Origin: Branchipolynoe longqiensis
Taxonomy: Eukaryota > Annelida > Polychaeta > Phyllodocida > Polynoidae
Assembly: GCA_030323885.1 (NCBI GenBank)
Contig: CM059192.1
Coordinates: 67,406,785-67,470,784, forward strand
Direction of reading: 5' to 3'
Length of the DNA: 64,000 nucleotides
Part shown: piece after piece, positions 21,225 to 27,924 of the stretch
Layout: each line of letters starts with the position of its first letter
Numbering within the stretch: the stretch's first letter is position 1
Translations under genes and position numbers: made by a program
Notes under the pieces: model-generated
What the model saw: only the letters and a program-made list of their open reading frames with translations
The model's database searches: none
What the model was told of the DNA's origin: nothing

Positions 21225-22587
21225 CAGCCACACGCAGTAGAGGTCAGCCCAGTTGGGGTTTGACCAGTGGCCACCCATGCCGCCACCTGGCGCAGTGTAT
21301 GGGTACTGCGCTGGTGTACGGCGTAGTCTCCGCTGCTACCGCGTGGTAGTAGAGCTCATGTTCAGACTACTACAATAACATCAAATTTTCAAAACCGAAA
21401 AAATGATATAGATTTGCTTCTACTTATCCAGTTTGGTTACTGGTACAATTATTAAGCATTTGCCACCACATAGATGGGAATACTGAGGGAATTTAATATA
21501 ACCTGTTACTGCAGAAGCCTATGGTGTCAGATTGTTGCCGTGCTTGCCAAAACTACTTTGACATGTTTGCACTTCAAATATCTCAAAACTTAGCCATTTA
21601 AAATAAAAGTTACTTCAAATTGAAGTAAGGTAGATTATAATGATCAACCTAATATATTTATCTCAGAAAATGACAAGAACTCAAAAGCACCGGACTATGC
21701 AACTTTAACAAACTGATAAGTCAACATTTGTACCGAGTTGTTTAATACCTGCACCAGGCATGGTGGTGGTGGAATCAGTAGAGCGCAGGCCTCGCGTGGG
21801 AAAGTTGGGAGTTTGGTTCCTGGTCAAGAAAACCAATGACTTATCAAATTGATACTTGTCGCTTCCTATCCTGGCACTCCACATAATAGGAAAGGGCAAG
21901 AACTGGTTAGCTCAGTGTGAGGATAATGTGACTGAGTGGGATATGGTCATGGTACTGGTGGCCTGATCTCCCAATGGGGCAGCAATATAAAGTCGCCATT
22001 AGTGCACACGGTCACAAGTCGGTACCCATCCTGGTATGACCTTAGATGTTGCTAGGACTTAAAACTCCAACAAACAAACAAATCCTGTTTCAGACCGGGG
22101 CGTGACGATGCGCCAGCTCGCCCTGCCACCTAGCGGGGACGGCGGGAGTCACCTGGGCATGTCAGTCATCGAGGCCGTCGAGATCGGCAAGCAAGACCTC
22201 CTTCGCTTTGAGTTCGACAAAGAGCCCTTCGAGCACTCTGTGACGTCATCAACGCGCAACAGTGACGTCACGAGTGACCGCAAGGAGCGTCCCGGTACGT
22301 TGGCAGAGACTCAATCCTCCCCCGCCCCCGCCCCCGCCCCCGACTCCGCAACTAACTCCACCTCCAACTCCGCCAATGCATCTCCTGGTGGCTCCCCCTG
22401 TAGGGGGCGGACGCCGCCCGCAGACTACGCGTACCCGCGCTTCGCGACACGTGGCGCCCCCAACAGGGCTCGCTACAAGTCGAACTGGACACGCCCCCTG
22501 CCCTCCGCTGGTTCCGGTTCGCCCCGCCCACATTCCCCCCCACCGACCAAACTGATCGCCGCGACCAACAATCTGGGTCGCTACTGA
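1488..22587 (+). CDS. Gene 1: IPT-domain transmembrane receptor, MET/plexin-like ectodomain, 3' part
   Basis: Eleven exons join in one frame with matching splice phases (1488-1688, 3924-4102, 5935-6077, 8637-8807, 9862-9970, 12544-12654, 13760-13939, 15819-15965, 17324-17512, 18191-18311, 22094-22587). They give 680 residues and a TGA stop. The first exon starts inside a codon, so signal peptide and N-terminus lie upstream. Domain order: two ephrin-receptor-like six-Cys modules (residues 1-125), IPT/TIG modules (about 127-432), one transmembrane helix (446-470) followed by RNR, and a 210-residue cytoplasmic tail. IPT modules of this kind form the stalk of MET, RON and plexins, which points to a cell-surface receptor. 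The tail shows no kinase, plexin GAP or other domain I recognise, so signalling is unknown. Four N-glycosylation motifs sit in the ectodomain. Residue numbers count from the first complete codon in the window. Confidence 0.85.
1785..2025 (+). repeat. SINE B copy
   Basis: It contains ggttcgattccccgtgcccc (tRNA-like T arm), tttccaccgctgtgtataac, the gtaggctcgggctttctatt section and the tail gtggaatgaggaagacc. The same sections occur at 12145-12490 and, reversed, at 32580-32790. Confidence 0.65.
2239..3190. repeat. Interspersed repeat E, copy 1 (about 950 bp, flanked by TA runs)
   Basis: It matches 58277-59191 along its length. Shared stretches include gtgagctcttg, cgttccttgcattctttact, ggccttaagcctaa, cccatctgcggggat and acgatactctggctggc. 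It begins gaagtgggcg after a (TA)n run and ends cggttaaat before another. A 9-bp-arm hairpin, cccgtatttggaaatacggg, is at 2289. No protein is coded, and the class is not recognised. Confidence 0.7.
3480..3640. repeat. AT-only low-complexity block
   Basis: Almost pure A/T made of tttaaaatttaaat words, many self-complementary. Confidence 0.9.
3655..3775. repeat. 17-bp tandem repeat
   Basis: About seven copies of gcggataactgattgaa lie in the intron before the second exon. A single related word is also at 3291-3325. Confidence 0.85.
3924..4102 (+). CDS. Gene 1 exon: ephrin-receptor-like Cys-rich module 2
   Basis: The second six-Cys module runs from GCDAGYRDAANRTYCVPC to CTPCPTGFDG and ITHCLP. 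Spacing is close to that of module 1, so the two are likely tandem copies. NRT is a glycosylation motif. The acceptor is cttcctgcag and the donor gtagga. The phase-1 end of the previous exon plus AC here makes an Asp codon, and this exon ends in phase 0. Confidence 0.85.
5128..5450. mobile_element. Foldback element with about 40-bp TIRs
   Basis: The left end acctgggccgcattcagg is the near-perfect reverse complement of the right end (ccctgaacgcggcccaggt), and pairing continues through gtctcggaggcgcctcgg. The interior repeats the same words (gagacggaccctgaatgc). No coding sequence and no clear target duplication. It lies in the intron before the IPT exon at 5935. Confidence 0.8.
5549..5582. repeat. 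Poly-G tract
   Basis: A run of about 34 G. The length is likely variable and prone to assembly error. Confidence 0.95.
5935..6077 (+). CDS. Gene 1 exon: start of IPT domain 1
   Basis: The exon reads AGRVSRVAPPGGPQAGGTLL and later VNVGSLPCKLTGN. This is the standard opening of an IPT/TIG domain: V-x-P-x-x-GP-x-x-GGT, then VxVGxxxC. It starts in phase 0 after the exon ending at 4102. It ends in phase 2 at a gtgagc donor, and its last bases TA join the C at 8637 to make Tyr. The exon is overlooked if one takes the TAG across the donor as a stop. The upstream tract is a run of TGACCTT repeats. Confidence 0.85.
6180..7165. repeat. Minisatellite, about 63-bp unit, about 15 copies
   Basis: The unit contains cacctagcatgaacatgttg, gaaagaattatccag and gaagtgtctgcatttctgtt. 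Units around 6470-6590 carry many small deletions, while the later ones are well kept. It lies in the intron between the exons at 5935 and 8637. Confidence 0.92.
7692..8001 (-). mobile_element. Solo-LTR-like repeat, copy 1
   Basis: It matches 20993-21374. Read on the - strand it starts TGTAGTAAG and ends in TCA, with an AATAAA signal inside (ggtttattac on +). TTATTA flanks both sides, although the site is low complexity. I infer a solo LTR. Confidence 0.5.
8190..8605 (+). repeat. SINE A copy with duplicated tail
   Basis: The head ggtagccgaattggtagagc resembles a tRNA A box and gggagttcaattcccgg a T arm. The body and tail follow (gatatgaccttagatgttgc, then ggacgtaaaactccaac). The last 65 bp are repeated once, at 8538-8601. 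The copy ends just before the acceptor at 8637. Confidence 0.85.
8637..8807 (+). CDS. Gene 1 exon: IPT 1 end and IPT 2 start
   Basis: The frame begins LVSGVVQCLTPAV, the C-terminal strand of IPT 1. It passes through FTYGLDPSIDSLSRVSS, the link to the next IPT as in plexins and MET (F-x-Y-x-x-DP). Acceptor tactttcag, donor gtgagc. Exon length 171 gives one base of a split codon at the start and two at the end. A SINE A tail, duplicated, ends about 35 bp before the acceptor. Confidence 0.85.
8850..9020. repeat. Fragments of the 350-bp MITE family
   Basis: The words agatttgatcctacatat, gtgcaatgaaagcatcaaat and tgcctagatttgataataca match the inner part of the family described at 11712-12054. Confidence 0.5.
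9862..9970 (+). CDS. Gene 1 exon: core of IPT 2
   Basis: With the split Ser codon this exon reads SGGLTVTVTGQNLMSVNEP, a clear IPT strand pair (S-GG-x-x-V-x-V-x-G-x-x-L). It ends GYIRW in phase 0 at a gtaagt donor. The acceptor is atacttgcag. Confidence 0.85.
10040..10475. repeat. Tandem array, 75-bp unit, six copies, built on a SINE A tail
   Basis: Each unit holds ttgctaggatgtaaaacccc followed by aacaaacc, which is the SINE A 3' tail, then ctatgaagaaccaatggcag, cagtctagcactccaccttc. The array starts at a SINE tail at 10015-10070, 45 bp after the donor at 9970, and ends in a poly-C run. Confidence 0.88.
10885..11560. repeat. Interspersed repeat F, copy 1 (about 670 bp)
   Basis: It matches 37490-37515 plus 38120-38709. 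Shared words include gtttgtaaccttaag, gcccaatctttggt, ggtaaagatgggtgcagcgg, gagaacaaagcgagag and cctggaactcttttcagac. No protein is coded. The right end is unclear because copy 2 runs into the assembly gap. Confidence 0.75.
11712..12054. mobile_element. 350-bp MITE family, copy
   Basis: It runs from gtgcatagtccgatg to ggactatgcaactttaag, which are inverted copies. The inside has tagatttgattctacgcatc, gcatttgtcaccacatagaa and gcagctgctaccagttactg, found in the other copies. Non-coding. No transposase is seen in the window. Confidence 0.8.
12145..12490 (+). repeat. SINE B copy, interrupted by a repeat F fragment
   Basis: The head has a perfect tRNA-like anticodon arm (tcaga-ctcctaa-tctga, CCT anticodon as in tRNA-Arg) and the T arm ggtggttcgattccctgtg. 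After ttacagtgtcatcacag about 100 bp of repeat F intervene (gtcagagtaagagtagaaag to ccagcggagaggag, 12281-12381). SINE B then resumes (tatatggtgtgggagcttaa, gtgtaggctcaggctttct). Confidence 0.7.
12544..12654 (+). CDS. Gene 1 exon: IPT 2 continuation with RRKR site
   Basis: Phase 0 to phase 0, 37 codons, starting PCKPETAEVMHCPLL (the Cys strand of the IPT). It contains GIRRKRSEP, a basic R-R-K-R motif at residues 294-297 that matches the furin-type proprotein convertase consensus. The acceptor follows a T-rich tract (gttacag) and the donor is gtaatt. A SINE A tail begins about 15 bp after the donor. Confidence 0.75.
12656..12715 (+). repeat. SINE A tail after exon donor
   Basis: gacctcagatgtttctagg followed by acgtaaaacaacaacaaac is a 3' tail only, starting within about 15 bp of the donor at 12655. 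Confidence 0.65.
12885..13180. mobile_element. 350-bp MITE family, truncated copy
   Basis: It begins ctgcgtaatccgatgacagc with accaaaacacttagctag. The far terminus is lost near gattataaatataatg. Confidence 0.6.
13760..13939 (+). CDS. Gene 1 exon: IPT 2 end and IPT 3 start
   Basis: Sixty codons, phase 0 to 0. The segment FHAGFALDGVTYFRNLSEV and the following QSDPEVTVFKD match the GF-x-x-DGV and DP-x-x-x-x-F positions where consecutive IPT domains meet in MET and plexins. NLS is a glycosylation motif. The acceptor is ggcacccag and the donor gtgcgc, a weaker donor than in other exons. Part of this exon is copied at 15718-15785. Confidence 0.85.
14280..14385 (-). repeat. SINE fragment (B tail and A body, reversed)
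   Basis: The reverse complement gives ggcaaggagcagtggaatga followed by ggaagacc, also present on the + strand at 16245-16310. It precedes repeat G copy 1. Confidence 0.5.
14395..15427. repeat. Repeat G, copy 1 (about 1.03 kb)
   Basis: It matches 16347-17297 through cttcccagatgcgttctgac, gttgtgctttattggcatca, ggtgcatagagggaacattt and gaaaatccgtatatttttac. No open frame of interest. It ends directly before a SINE A head fragment (15428-15525). Confidence 0.8.
15718..15785 (+). pseudogene. Relic copy of the 13760-13939 exon of gene 1
   Basis: About 50 bases here nearly match 13800-13850 (gcgt-acctacttccggaacctgtctgaagtactt, split by one mismatch). In the exon's frame it reads YGVTYFRNLSEVLQEF and then meets a stop, and it has no acceptor. 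The preceding bases (ttttgcattctgtgtaaa) also match sequence at 14134, so intronic DNA was copied as well. It lies about 35 bp upstream of the next real exon, and I infer it is not spliced in. Confidence 0.75.
15819..15965 (+). CDS. Gene 1 exon: IPT 3 core
   Basis: Forty-nine codons, phase 0 to 0. GEKLASALTAADYRVDVGKC matches the G-x-x-L...YxVxVGxxxC strand of MET and plexin IPT domains. NDT and NVT are glycosylation motifs. Acceptor ttattcag, donor gtaagt. A G-rich polypurine tract of about 200 bp starts just after the donor. Confidence 0.85.
15970..16170. repeat. G-rich polypurine tract
   Basis: About 200 bp of ggggagggagg-type sequence starts right after the donor at 15966. Its purine strand bias could favour triplex or quadruplex structure. 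The open frames over it are compositional artefacts. Confidence 0.9.
16347..17297. repeat. Repeat G, copy 2 (about 950 bp)
   Basis: Same orientation as copy 1 at 14395-15427, with the exon at 15819-15965 between them. It ends 26 bp before the transmembrane exon at 17324, so the acceptor region borders the repeat. Confidence 0.8.
17324..17512 (+). CDS. Gene 1 exon: last ectodomain strand and transmembrane helix
   Basis: Sixty-three codons, phase 0 to 0. The start VRMAGLHVYVGDVML completes the last IPT. After a Ser/Ala/Pro linker comes a helix of about 25 hydrophobic residues (IVIPLLVATAAIILLIII onward, residues 446-470), ended by YRNRGEK, a typical stop-transfer. This makes the product a type I single-pass protein. 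Acceptor ctctgcgcag, donor gtaggc. Confidence 0.85.
17640..17830. repeat. Terminal-module remnant related to the Ngaro A repeat
   Basis: ggtgtgactgacactgg, gcaggtggcgccactggt, then ctttatactcgcataattcg and a TA-rich end. Related to 48800-49095 and 660-850. Confidence 0.4.
18191..18311 (+). CDS. Gene 1 exon: juxtamembrane cytoplasmic segment
   Basis: Forty codons plus one base: NMDYSPDSSMMAMAVQNGHV, then a Pro-rich stretch (DPRLPPLPVNSIF). Acceptor ctgtttag, donor gtaagg. Nothing resembles a kinase juxtamembrane region or the plexin GAP start. DYSP could be a phosphorylation or adaptor site, but that is only a guess. Confidence 0.75.
18890..19018. repeat. 7-bp tandem repeat
   Basis: Perfect run of agcatat, about 12 units, after degenerate TA/TG dinucleotide-like sequence. 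Confidence 0.92.
19145..19890. repeat. Minisatellite, 16-17-bp unit, about 45 copies
   Basis: The unit is tttcccttaggtgaggg or tttgccttaggtgggg. The two variants alternate irregularly. It lies in the intron before the last exon of gene 1. Confidence 0.92.
20087..20446. mobile_element. 350-bp MITE family, best-preserved copy
   Basis: TTAA plus ggttgcatagtccgatgg on the left and catcggattatgcagctttaa-type sequence on the right form inverted termini of about 20 bp. Internal words: gcttgccaaaactctgac, cttttattttaagtggc, gtgcatcagtatctaagtta. TTAA is at both ends and may be the target site. It is non-autonomous. Confidence 0.85.
20993..21374 (-). mobile_element. Solo-LTR-like repeat, copy 2, with poly-G insertion
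   Basis: On the - strand it starts TGTAGTAGTCTGAACATGAG and ends GGGCCATTACA, with AATAAA inside. ATAA flanks both ends (20989-20992 and 21375-21378). A run of more than 50 G (about 21168-21223) accounts for the extra length over copy 1. No internal retroelement body is present, hence solo LTR. Confidence 0.6.
21369..21711. mobile_element. 350-bp MITE family, copy lacking the left terminus
   Basis: catcaaattttcaaaacc, gatttgcttctacttatcc, ccatttaaaataaaagttac and the right end ggactatgcaactttaa. The left terminus is replaced by the adjoining LTR-like repeat. Confidence 0.7.
21755..22085 (+). repeat. SINE A copy ending at the last exon of gene 1
   Basis: It runs from the head ggtggtggaatcagtagagc through gtgactgagtgggatatgg to the tail gatgttgctaggacttaaaa and (CAAA)n. 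The tail ends about 8 bp before the acceptor of the exon at 22094. Confidence 0.85.
22094..22587 (+). CDS. Gene 1 last exon: cytoplasmic tail and stop
   Basis: It starts DRGVTMRQLALPPSGDG after the split Asp codon and ends at TGA (22585-22587). The first 60 residues are mixed and well composed (EIGKQDLLRFEFDKEPF). The rest is Ser/Pro/Asn/Thr-rich and probably disordered, with a PAPAPAP stretch encoded by a CCCCCG repeat. The end is NNLGRY. No known domain is recognised. The acceptor cctgtttcag lies about 13 bp after a SINE A tail. Confidence 0.8.
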
Positions 22588-22664
22588 ATCGATGTGTCCT
22601 CGCCACATAAAGAAACAAACAAAAACGTAGTTTTTTTTAAAGACGGGGGGGGGGGGAGGGGGAG

Positions 22665-23238
22665 TGATATTCTTATTGGCCTTTTATAGCTATATATAGC
22701 TAATTTATTCCATATTTGGGCATGCTTTTATTGGCCTCATTAAGATATATAGCTAATTTAATCCATATTTGGGCGTGTAGTATTAACCACATGGCCAAAT
22801 TTGCTATTTTAAGTTATATTTTTAGGTATGTCTTATTGGCTTCATTAGCATATAGTCTTATTTAACCTGTTAACCCCCTTTTGGGCCTGTTTTATTGGTG
22901 TCATTGTTATATGGGCTAATTTCAGCTTTATTAAGCTTCATTTGTGGACATGTTGTATTTGCCTAATTAACATAATATGCTTATTTACCCCAGATGTGGA
23001 CATGGTTTACTGGCCTCATTAGAAGATGCTTATTCCCTATTTGGGCATGTTTTTATGGGCTGATTAGCATTGCAGCTAATTTAAGACCATATTTGGGCAT
23101 GTTTGATTGGCTTCATTAGCATATGTGGTAATTTAATCCCTATTTGGGCATACTTTTTTTTACATCATTGGTATATATGCTAAGGTAAACTATATTTGGG
23201 CATGCCACTTAGACTTCATTAGTATATATATGTTAACT
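22665..23238. repeat. Degenerate tandem array, about 50-bp unit
   Basis: The repeated words are tattggcctcattagcatat, gctaatttaatcc and atatttgggcatg. The array resumes after the inserted element at 24791-24850 (ttattaggctcattaacata). It follows the stop codon of gene 1 closely, so part may be 3' UTR. Confidence 0.8.
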
Positions 23239-23240
23239 TA

Positions 23241-24790
23241 AGGGTCCGTGACAATTACCAACATTTTCACAATTGTACAAAGTGTGCGTTGGAAGGAGGA
23301 GTTAGACCCACTGTGTGCTTCAGAAAACTTATTTTATAAATGTTGGTCAAATTAAGTAGGATCCTAATCCATGCTTCCTGACATTCCGGGGCTATACTGC
23401 AAACAAGTAGACCTACTGCAATATCTACAGTTGTATTGTACACTTTGTAGGGGCGGGGCTATACTGCTAACAAGTAGACCTACTGCAATATCTACAGTTG
23501 TATTGTACACTTTGTAGGGGCGGGGCTACACTGCTAACAAGTAGACCTACTGCAATATCTACAGTTGTATTGTACACTTTGTAGGGGCAGGGCTATACTG
23601 CTAACAAGTAGACCTACTGCAATATCTACAGTTGAATTGTACAGTTTGTTGGGGCGGGGCTATACTGCTAACAAGTAGACCTACTGCAATATCTACAGTT
23701 GTATTGTACACTTTGTAGTGGCGGGGCTACACTGCTAACAAGTAGACCTACTGCAATATCTACAGTTCTATTGTACACTTTGTAGGGGCGGGGCTATACT
23801 GCTAACAAGTAGACCTACTGCAATATCTACAGTTGTATTGTACACTTTGTAGGGCGGGGCTATACTGCTAACAAGTAGACCTACTGCAATATCTACAGTT
23901 GTATTGTACAGTTTGTAGGGGCGGGGCTATACTGCAAACAAGTAGACCTACTGCAATATCTACAGTTGTATTGTACACTTTGTAGTGGCGGTGCTACACT
24001 GCTAACAAGTAGACCTACTGCAATATCTACAGTTGTATTGTACACTTTGTAGGGGCGGGGCTATACTGCTAACAAGTAGACCTACTGCAATATCTACAGT
24101 TGTATTGTACACTTTGTAGGGGCAGGGCTATACTGCTAACAAGAAGACCTACTGCAATATCTACAGTTTTATTGTACACTTTGTAGGGGCGGGGCTATAC
24201 TGCTAAGAAGTAGACCTACTGCAATATCTACAGTTGTATTGTACAGTTTGTAGGGGCGGGGCTATACTGCTAACAAGTAGACCTACTGCAATATCTACAG
24301 TTGTATTGTACACTTTGTAGGGGCAGGGCTATACTGCTAACAAGTAGACCTACTGCAATATATACAGTTGTATTGTACACTTTGTAGGGGTGGGGCTATA
24401 CTGCTAACAAGTAGACCTACTGCAATATCTACAGTTGTATTGTACAGTTTGTAGGGGCAGGGCTATACTGCTAACAAGTAGACCTACTGCAATATCTACA
24501 GTTGTATTGTACACTTTGTAGGGGCAGGGCTATACTGCTAACAAGTAGACCTACTGCAATATCTACAGTTTTATTGTACACTTTGTAGGCGCGGGGCTAT
24601 ACTGCTAACAAGTAGACCTACTGCAATATCTACAGTTGTATTGTACACTTTGTGGGGGCGGGGCTACACTGCTAATAAGTAGACCAACTGCAATATCTAC
24701 AGTTTTATTGTACACTTTGTAGGGGCGGGGAGGAGCCATGAAAAGGAGCGTATGTTTTGTACACTTGCAAAGATGTTGATAATTACCCTT
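23241..24790. mobile_element. TA-flanked TIR element carrying a 67-bp minisatellite
   Basis: The left end agggtccgtgacaattacca and right end (tgttgataattaccctt) are imperfect inverted copies, with TA on both sides (23239-23240 and 24791-24792). The same 50-bp array is present on each side, as expected of an insertion. The inside is about 20 tandem units of 67 bp (caagtagacctactgcaata, ttgtacactttgtaggggcg). Arrays inside non-autonomous elements are known in molluscs and flies. No protein is coded. Confidence 0.75.
23380..24735. repeat. 67-bp minisatellite, about 20 copies
   Basis: Units such as those starting at 23404, 23471 and 23538 are exactly 67 bp apart and differ by only one to three bases, so homogenisation is recent. 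Each contains the short inverted pair tgtaga/tctaca. Confidence 0.95.
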
Positions 24791-24791
24791 T

Positions 24792-26030
24792 AATCCAAAA
24801 CTGGAAATGTTTTATTAGGCTCATTAACATATGTGTTTAATTACACACGGCTGCATGGTGCAGTCCTTGTATGCGGTTGTATGTGCTTAATTACACACAA
24901 CTGCATGGTGCATAGTCCTTGTATACGGTTGTATGGCATTGCTACTAAGCATACAAAAGGTGGTGGTTGGATTTAATTTATGTGAAATTATTTGGTTTCA
25001 TAATGGTCTTAAGAAAATCATATTGCAATTCATATCGCTTTTATTGTTGTGAGACTATTACCATTTCAATCTTTTGCATCTATATTAAACAGGATTTTTG
25101 TAATAATATATGACATTTGTTTATCTCAAATTAAATCTTTTTTCTTTTTTTTTCAAATTTGAACTGGGGTATCTTCATCAAAATAGACTGCACATTATTC
25201 TTATTGTGGTGCTCAGGGGCGTAGCCAAAAATAAAAAGATTAAAAAACTGTTCGCACATGCTAACAGGAAATTTGACAATTGGAAGCACACATCTTTTTA
25301 AGAAAGTGCATATTATAAAACATTTAGTATGATAAAAATATAACCCTGAGAGAAATTGTTCATGCGTGCTTTCCTTGCGAAATATATAGCTACGCCCCTG
25401 GTGCTACATACCCTCTCTGGTTATTCAATCTTTTTTTACTTCCGCCACAGTTAAATATATTGCATGAATTAAAGGTACATAACCTGATGAATAATTAAAG
25501 GTACATAACCTGATGAAAGCAAAATATTGTCTAAACCGAAACATTGACCTAGATTTAACCTTACATATTTACATTACCTATTGGTCTTCCCATTAATCGT
25601 TTCTTTGTGTAATTTTCCCTCTTGGAAAATCTAAAGTATTTTTAGTTTTGACAAACGATGATATGACCTGATTTATCATACCAATGATGTATTCCACTTG
25701 GGTTCATCCAAGCAGTGTATCCATGCGAATAATTTTGTCTGCTTGTTTCTTTTAAGTTAATTACAAGCAATCTAAATTAATCTATGTGTGATTACTTTAG
25801 GAGTCCATTTCCGGTGGATTTAATAAAGTCTCACTCTCCATGCCAACGTGCTCTCCAAGCGGATTCATTGCTTCAAGATATGCTTGGTTTAAAACAAAAA
25901 GAAAAACACCCAAACAAATCTCTGGATTTCTTCAGCTGCTGGTTACCGTGTTGGACTTTACAGTCTTGACTATTATATATATATTCCCGAATGGTGGTTA
26001 AGTTTTAGGGTCGTTCTGTTCACTACTCCT
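24792..26030. other. Intergenic stretch after gene 1
   Basis: It holds the end of the 50-bp array, a tandem pair ctgcatggtgca(t)agtccttgta (24850-24930), the hAT-like MITE (25214-25400) and a worn fragment of the 350-bp MITE (25475-25640). No gene seen. Confidence 0.6.
25214..25400. mobile_element. hAT-like MITE
   Basis: The termini are CAGGGGCGTAGC and its inverse GCTACGCCCCTG, the classic hAT terminus form. GTGCT flanks both sides. hAT usually duplicates 8 bp, so the visible 5 bp may be a diverged duplication. About 187 bp, non-coding. Confidence 0.7.
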
Positions 26031-26036
26031 CTATTA

Positions 26037-26518
26037 AGGGGCTGTCACATTAGGGTTTTTTGCGGGAGCGTATGGCGGCATAGGCGCATTACGTCATATA
26101 TGTCGGCATACGCCATATACACTACTCATACGCTACGCATACGCTACTCATACGCTACTCAGCCAGGTGACGCCGTATACGCTACTCATACGCTACTCAT
26201 ACGCTACTCAGCCAGGTGACGGCTTATGTGAAGCGTATGAGGCATACGCCGCCATACGCTTTCATAAATCCGTCCGTCGAAAACTTTTTGTGCATGCTAA
26301 AAAAACTCGACCTATGAGGGCGTATGGCCCATACTGTCAAAAAATGTCACAGCACGCTCCCATACGCTCCTCATACGCTCCTCGTATGCTCCTCGTAGGT
26401 TCCACATACGCTCAAAACCACACGAAAGGTCACAAAATGTCATCATAGGCCGGCACGCGCAGGACCTACGTAGGTTTTCAATACACTCCCACCATACGCC
26501 GTAATGTGACAGGGCCTT
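26037..26518. mobile_element. TA-flanked foldback element with CATACG word interior
   Basis: Left aggggctgtcacat and right atgtgacagggcctt are inverted, with TA on both sides. The interior is almost wholly built of catacgct / gcgtatgg words in both orientations, including a direct repeat of atacgctactcatacgctac at 26140-26210. Non-coding. Confidence 0.8.
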
Positions 26519-26519
26519 T

Positions 26520-27924
26520 AATCTGCGCTGCCAATGTGCATCATCGTACTCTACTGATGCTTCGCCATGTCTAATGTACACATTTCATAGTAATTTTGAA
26601 TTTCAAAAATAAATTGAATTTCATATTAATTTTAATGTTTTTACTAGCTTTGGTCACTTCGTCCGGACTATCATTGTGACCGCCTTAACACAAATTTGAA
26701 CCAGGGATTGATGCGGAGCCAAACTTTAACCCATGCTCAGCATGTGTTAAAGCTAGCGTGTACATAATGTTCTTCTTACGCATGGGTGAAGCAATGGTTG
26801 CCCATGGTGGGTGTTTTTTTTTTATCTATCTATCTATGTCTCTGTACAAAAAGAAAATCGCTTTAAGCCATGGATAAAATGGTGTCTTCGAATCGGCATT
26901 AATACAATTAGGCATTGTGGAGAGAATCAGCGCAATGTCGTTTGGTTTCCAATGTAAAGTTTTATACTGGTTTCTTTTTGTCTAGCGCATATATATTATA
27001 TATTATATATACAATGCTATATGTATGTACACAAACACATATACATGTACATGCATATGTGCATATAAGTATGAACATAACCACAAGTGAATATTGGTAT
27101 CTGCAATTTAAATGGTGTTAATCAAAGCATAATATATGTGTACATGAGCCTGTCTCAAAAGGTGCTAACTAATTTTTTGTTTGTCCATGTAACGATTGAC
27201 ACAAAACAGCACAGAAACGGTTACACTGAAAACACAAGGACATTTGCTTCAAATCAATATGTATTCTATTGGGATTATGAAACACAATAAATCAGTTTAT
27301 CCTGAGCAAATGCATAAGCAGAGAGTATGTTCATTGTTACAATGGACAAAATTTTGTCCCATATTACTGATCACCTTTTGAGACAGGCTCATTATATATA
27401 TGTATGTACATATTTCCACACACTCACACTGAATGAATCTGCAGACTTGTTTCCGTCAGTTTACCTTCTTTTTGTTGTTGCATCTGAAGAGCGAAGGGAT
27501 CTCACTCTGTGAAGGTGTACATTATGGAACTCACAGGCCTTCAAACTTGTGATTCTAACAAAGAAGTTGCATTTCTTTCAAGAAGTGTCACCCGGGGTGC
27601 ATTCAATGAAGGCTTACATGTACTTACATAAGAGGTCATCTAAAGTGTTCAACATTTTCACACGAGTACAATGTGGCCTACTTTTCCAGACACCTCCATA
27701 TTTCCCACAAAGTAGTACACATCAACATTTTATCAGCGAACACGGTGGTGGTTTATGTTATTTCAACATTTTATTAAACCATAAAGCCGTTACATGACTG
27801 ACGCCCCTTCCCCCCCCCCCCCCACCCCCGACGTATGATTTGTATGACCGTGAAAATGTTGGAAGAAAAATTAGAATGAACCCCGAAGTACCTCTCCTGA
27901 ATAAGTTACGATAAGTTATATTAC
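26520..27924. other. Intergenic stretch without gene
   Basis: AT-rich sequence with TA/TG simple repeats (26990-27070) and a short CTAT run (26822). Open frames are short and lack domain signals. Confidence 0.5.

Noticed and set aside
22249..22618. Open frames in other frames and on the - strand over the last exon of gene 1
   Set aside because: Shadows of the GC-rich coding exon. The + strand frame continues in phase from the previous exon and is preferred.
23380..24735. CRISPR-like regular array
   Set aside because: The 67-bp unit is repeated as a whole with no variable spacers, and the context is a eukaryotic genome.
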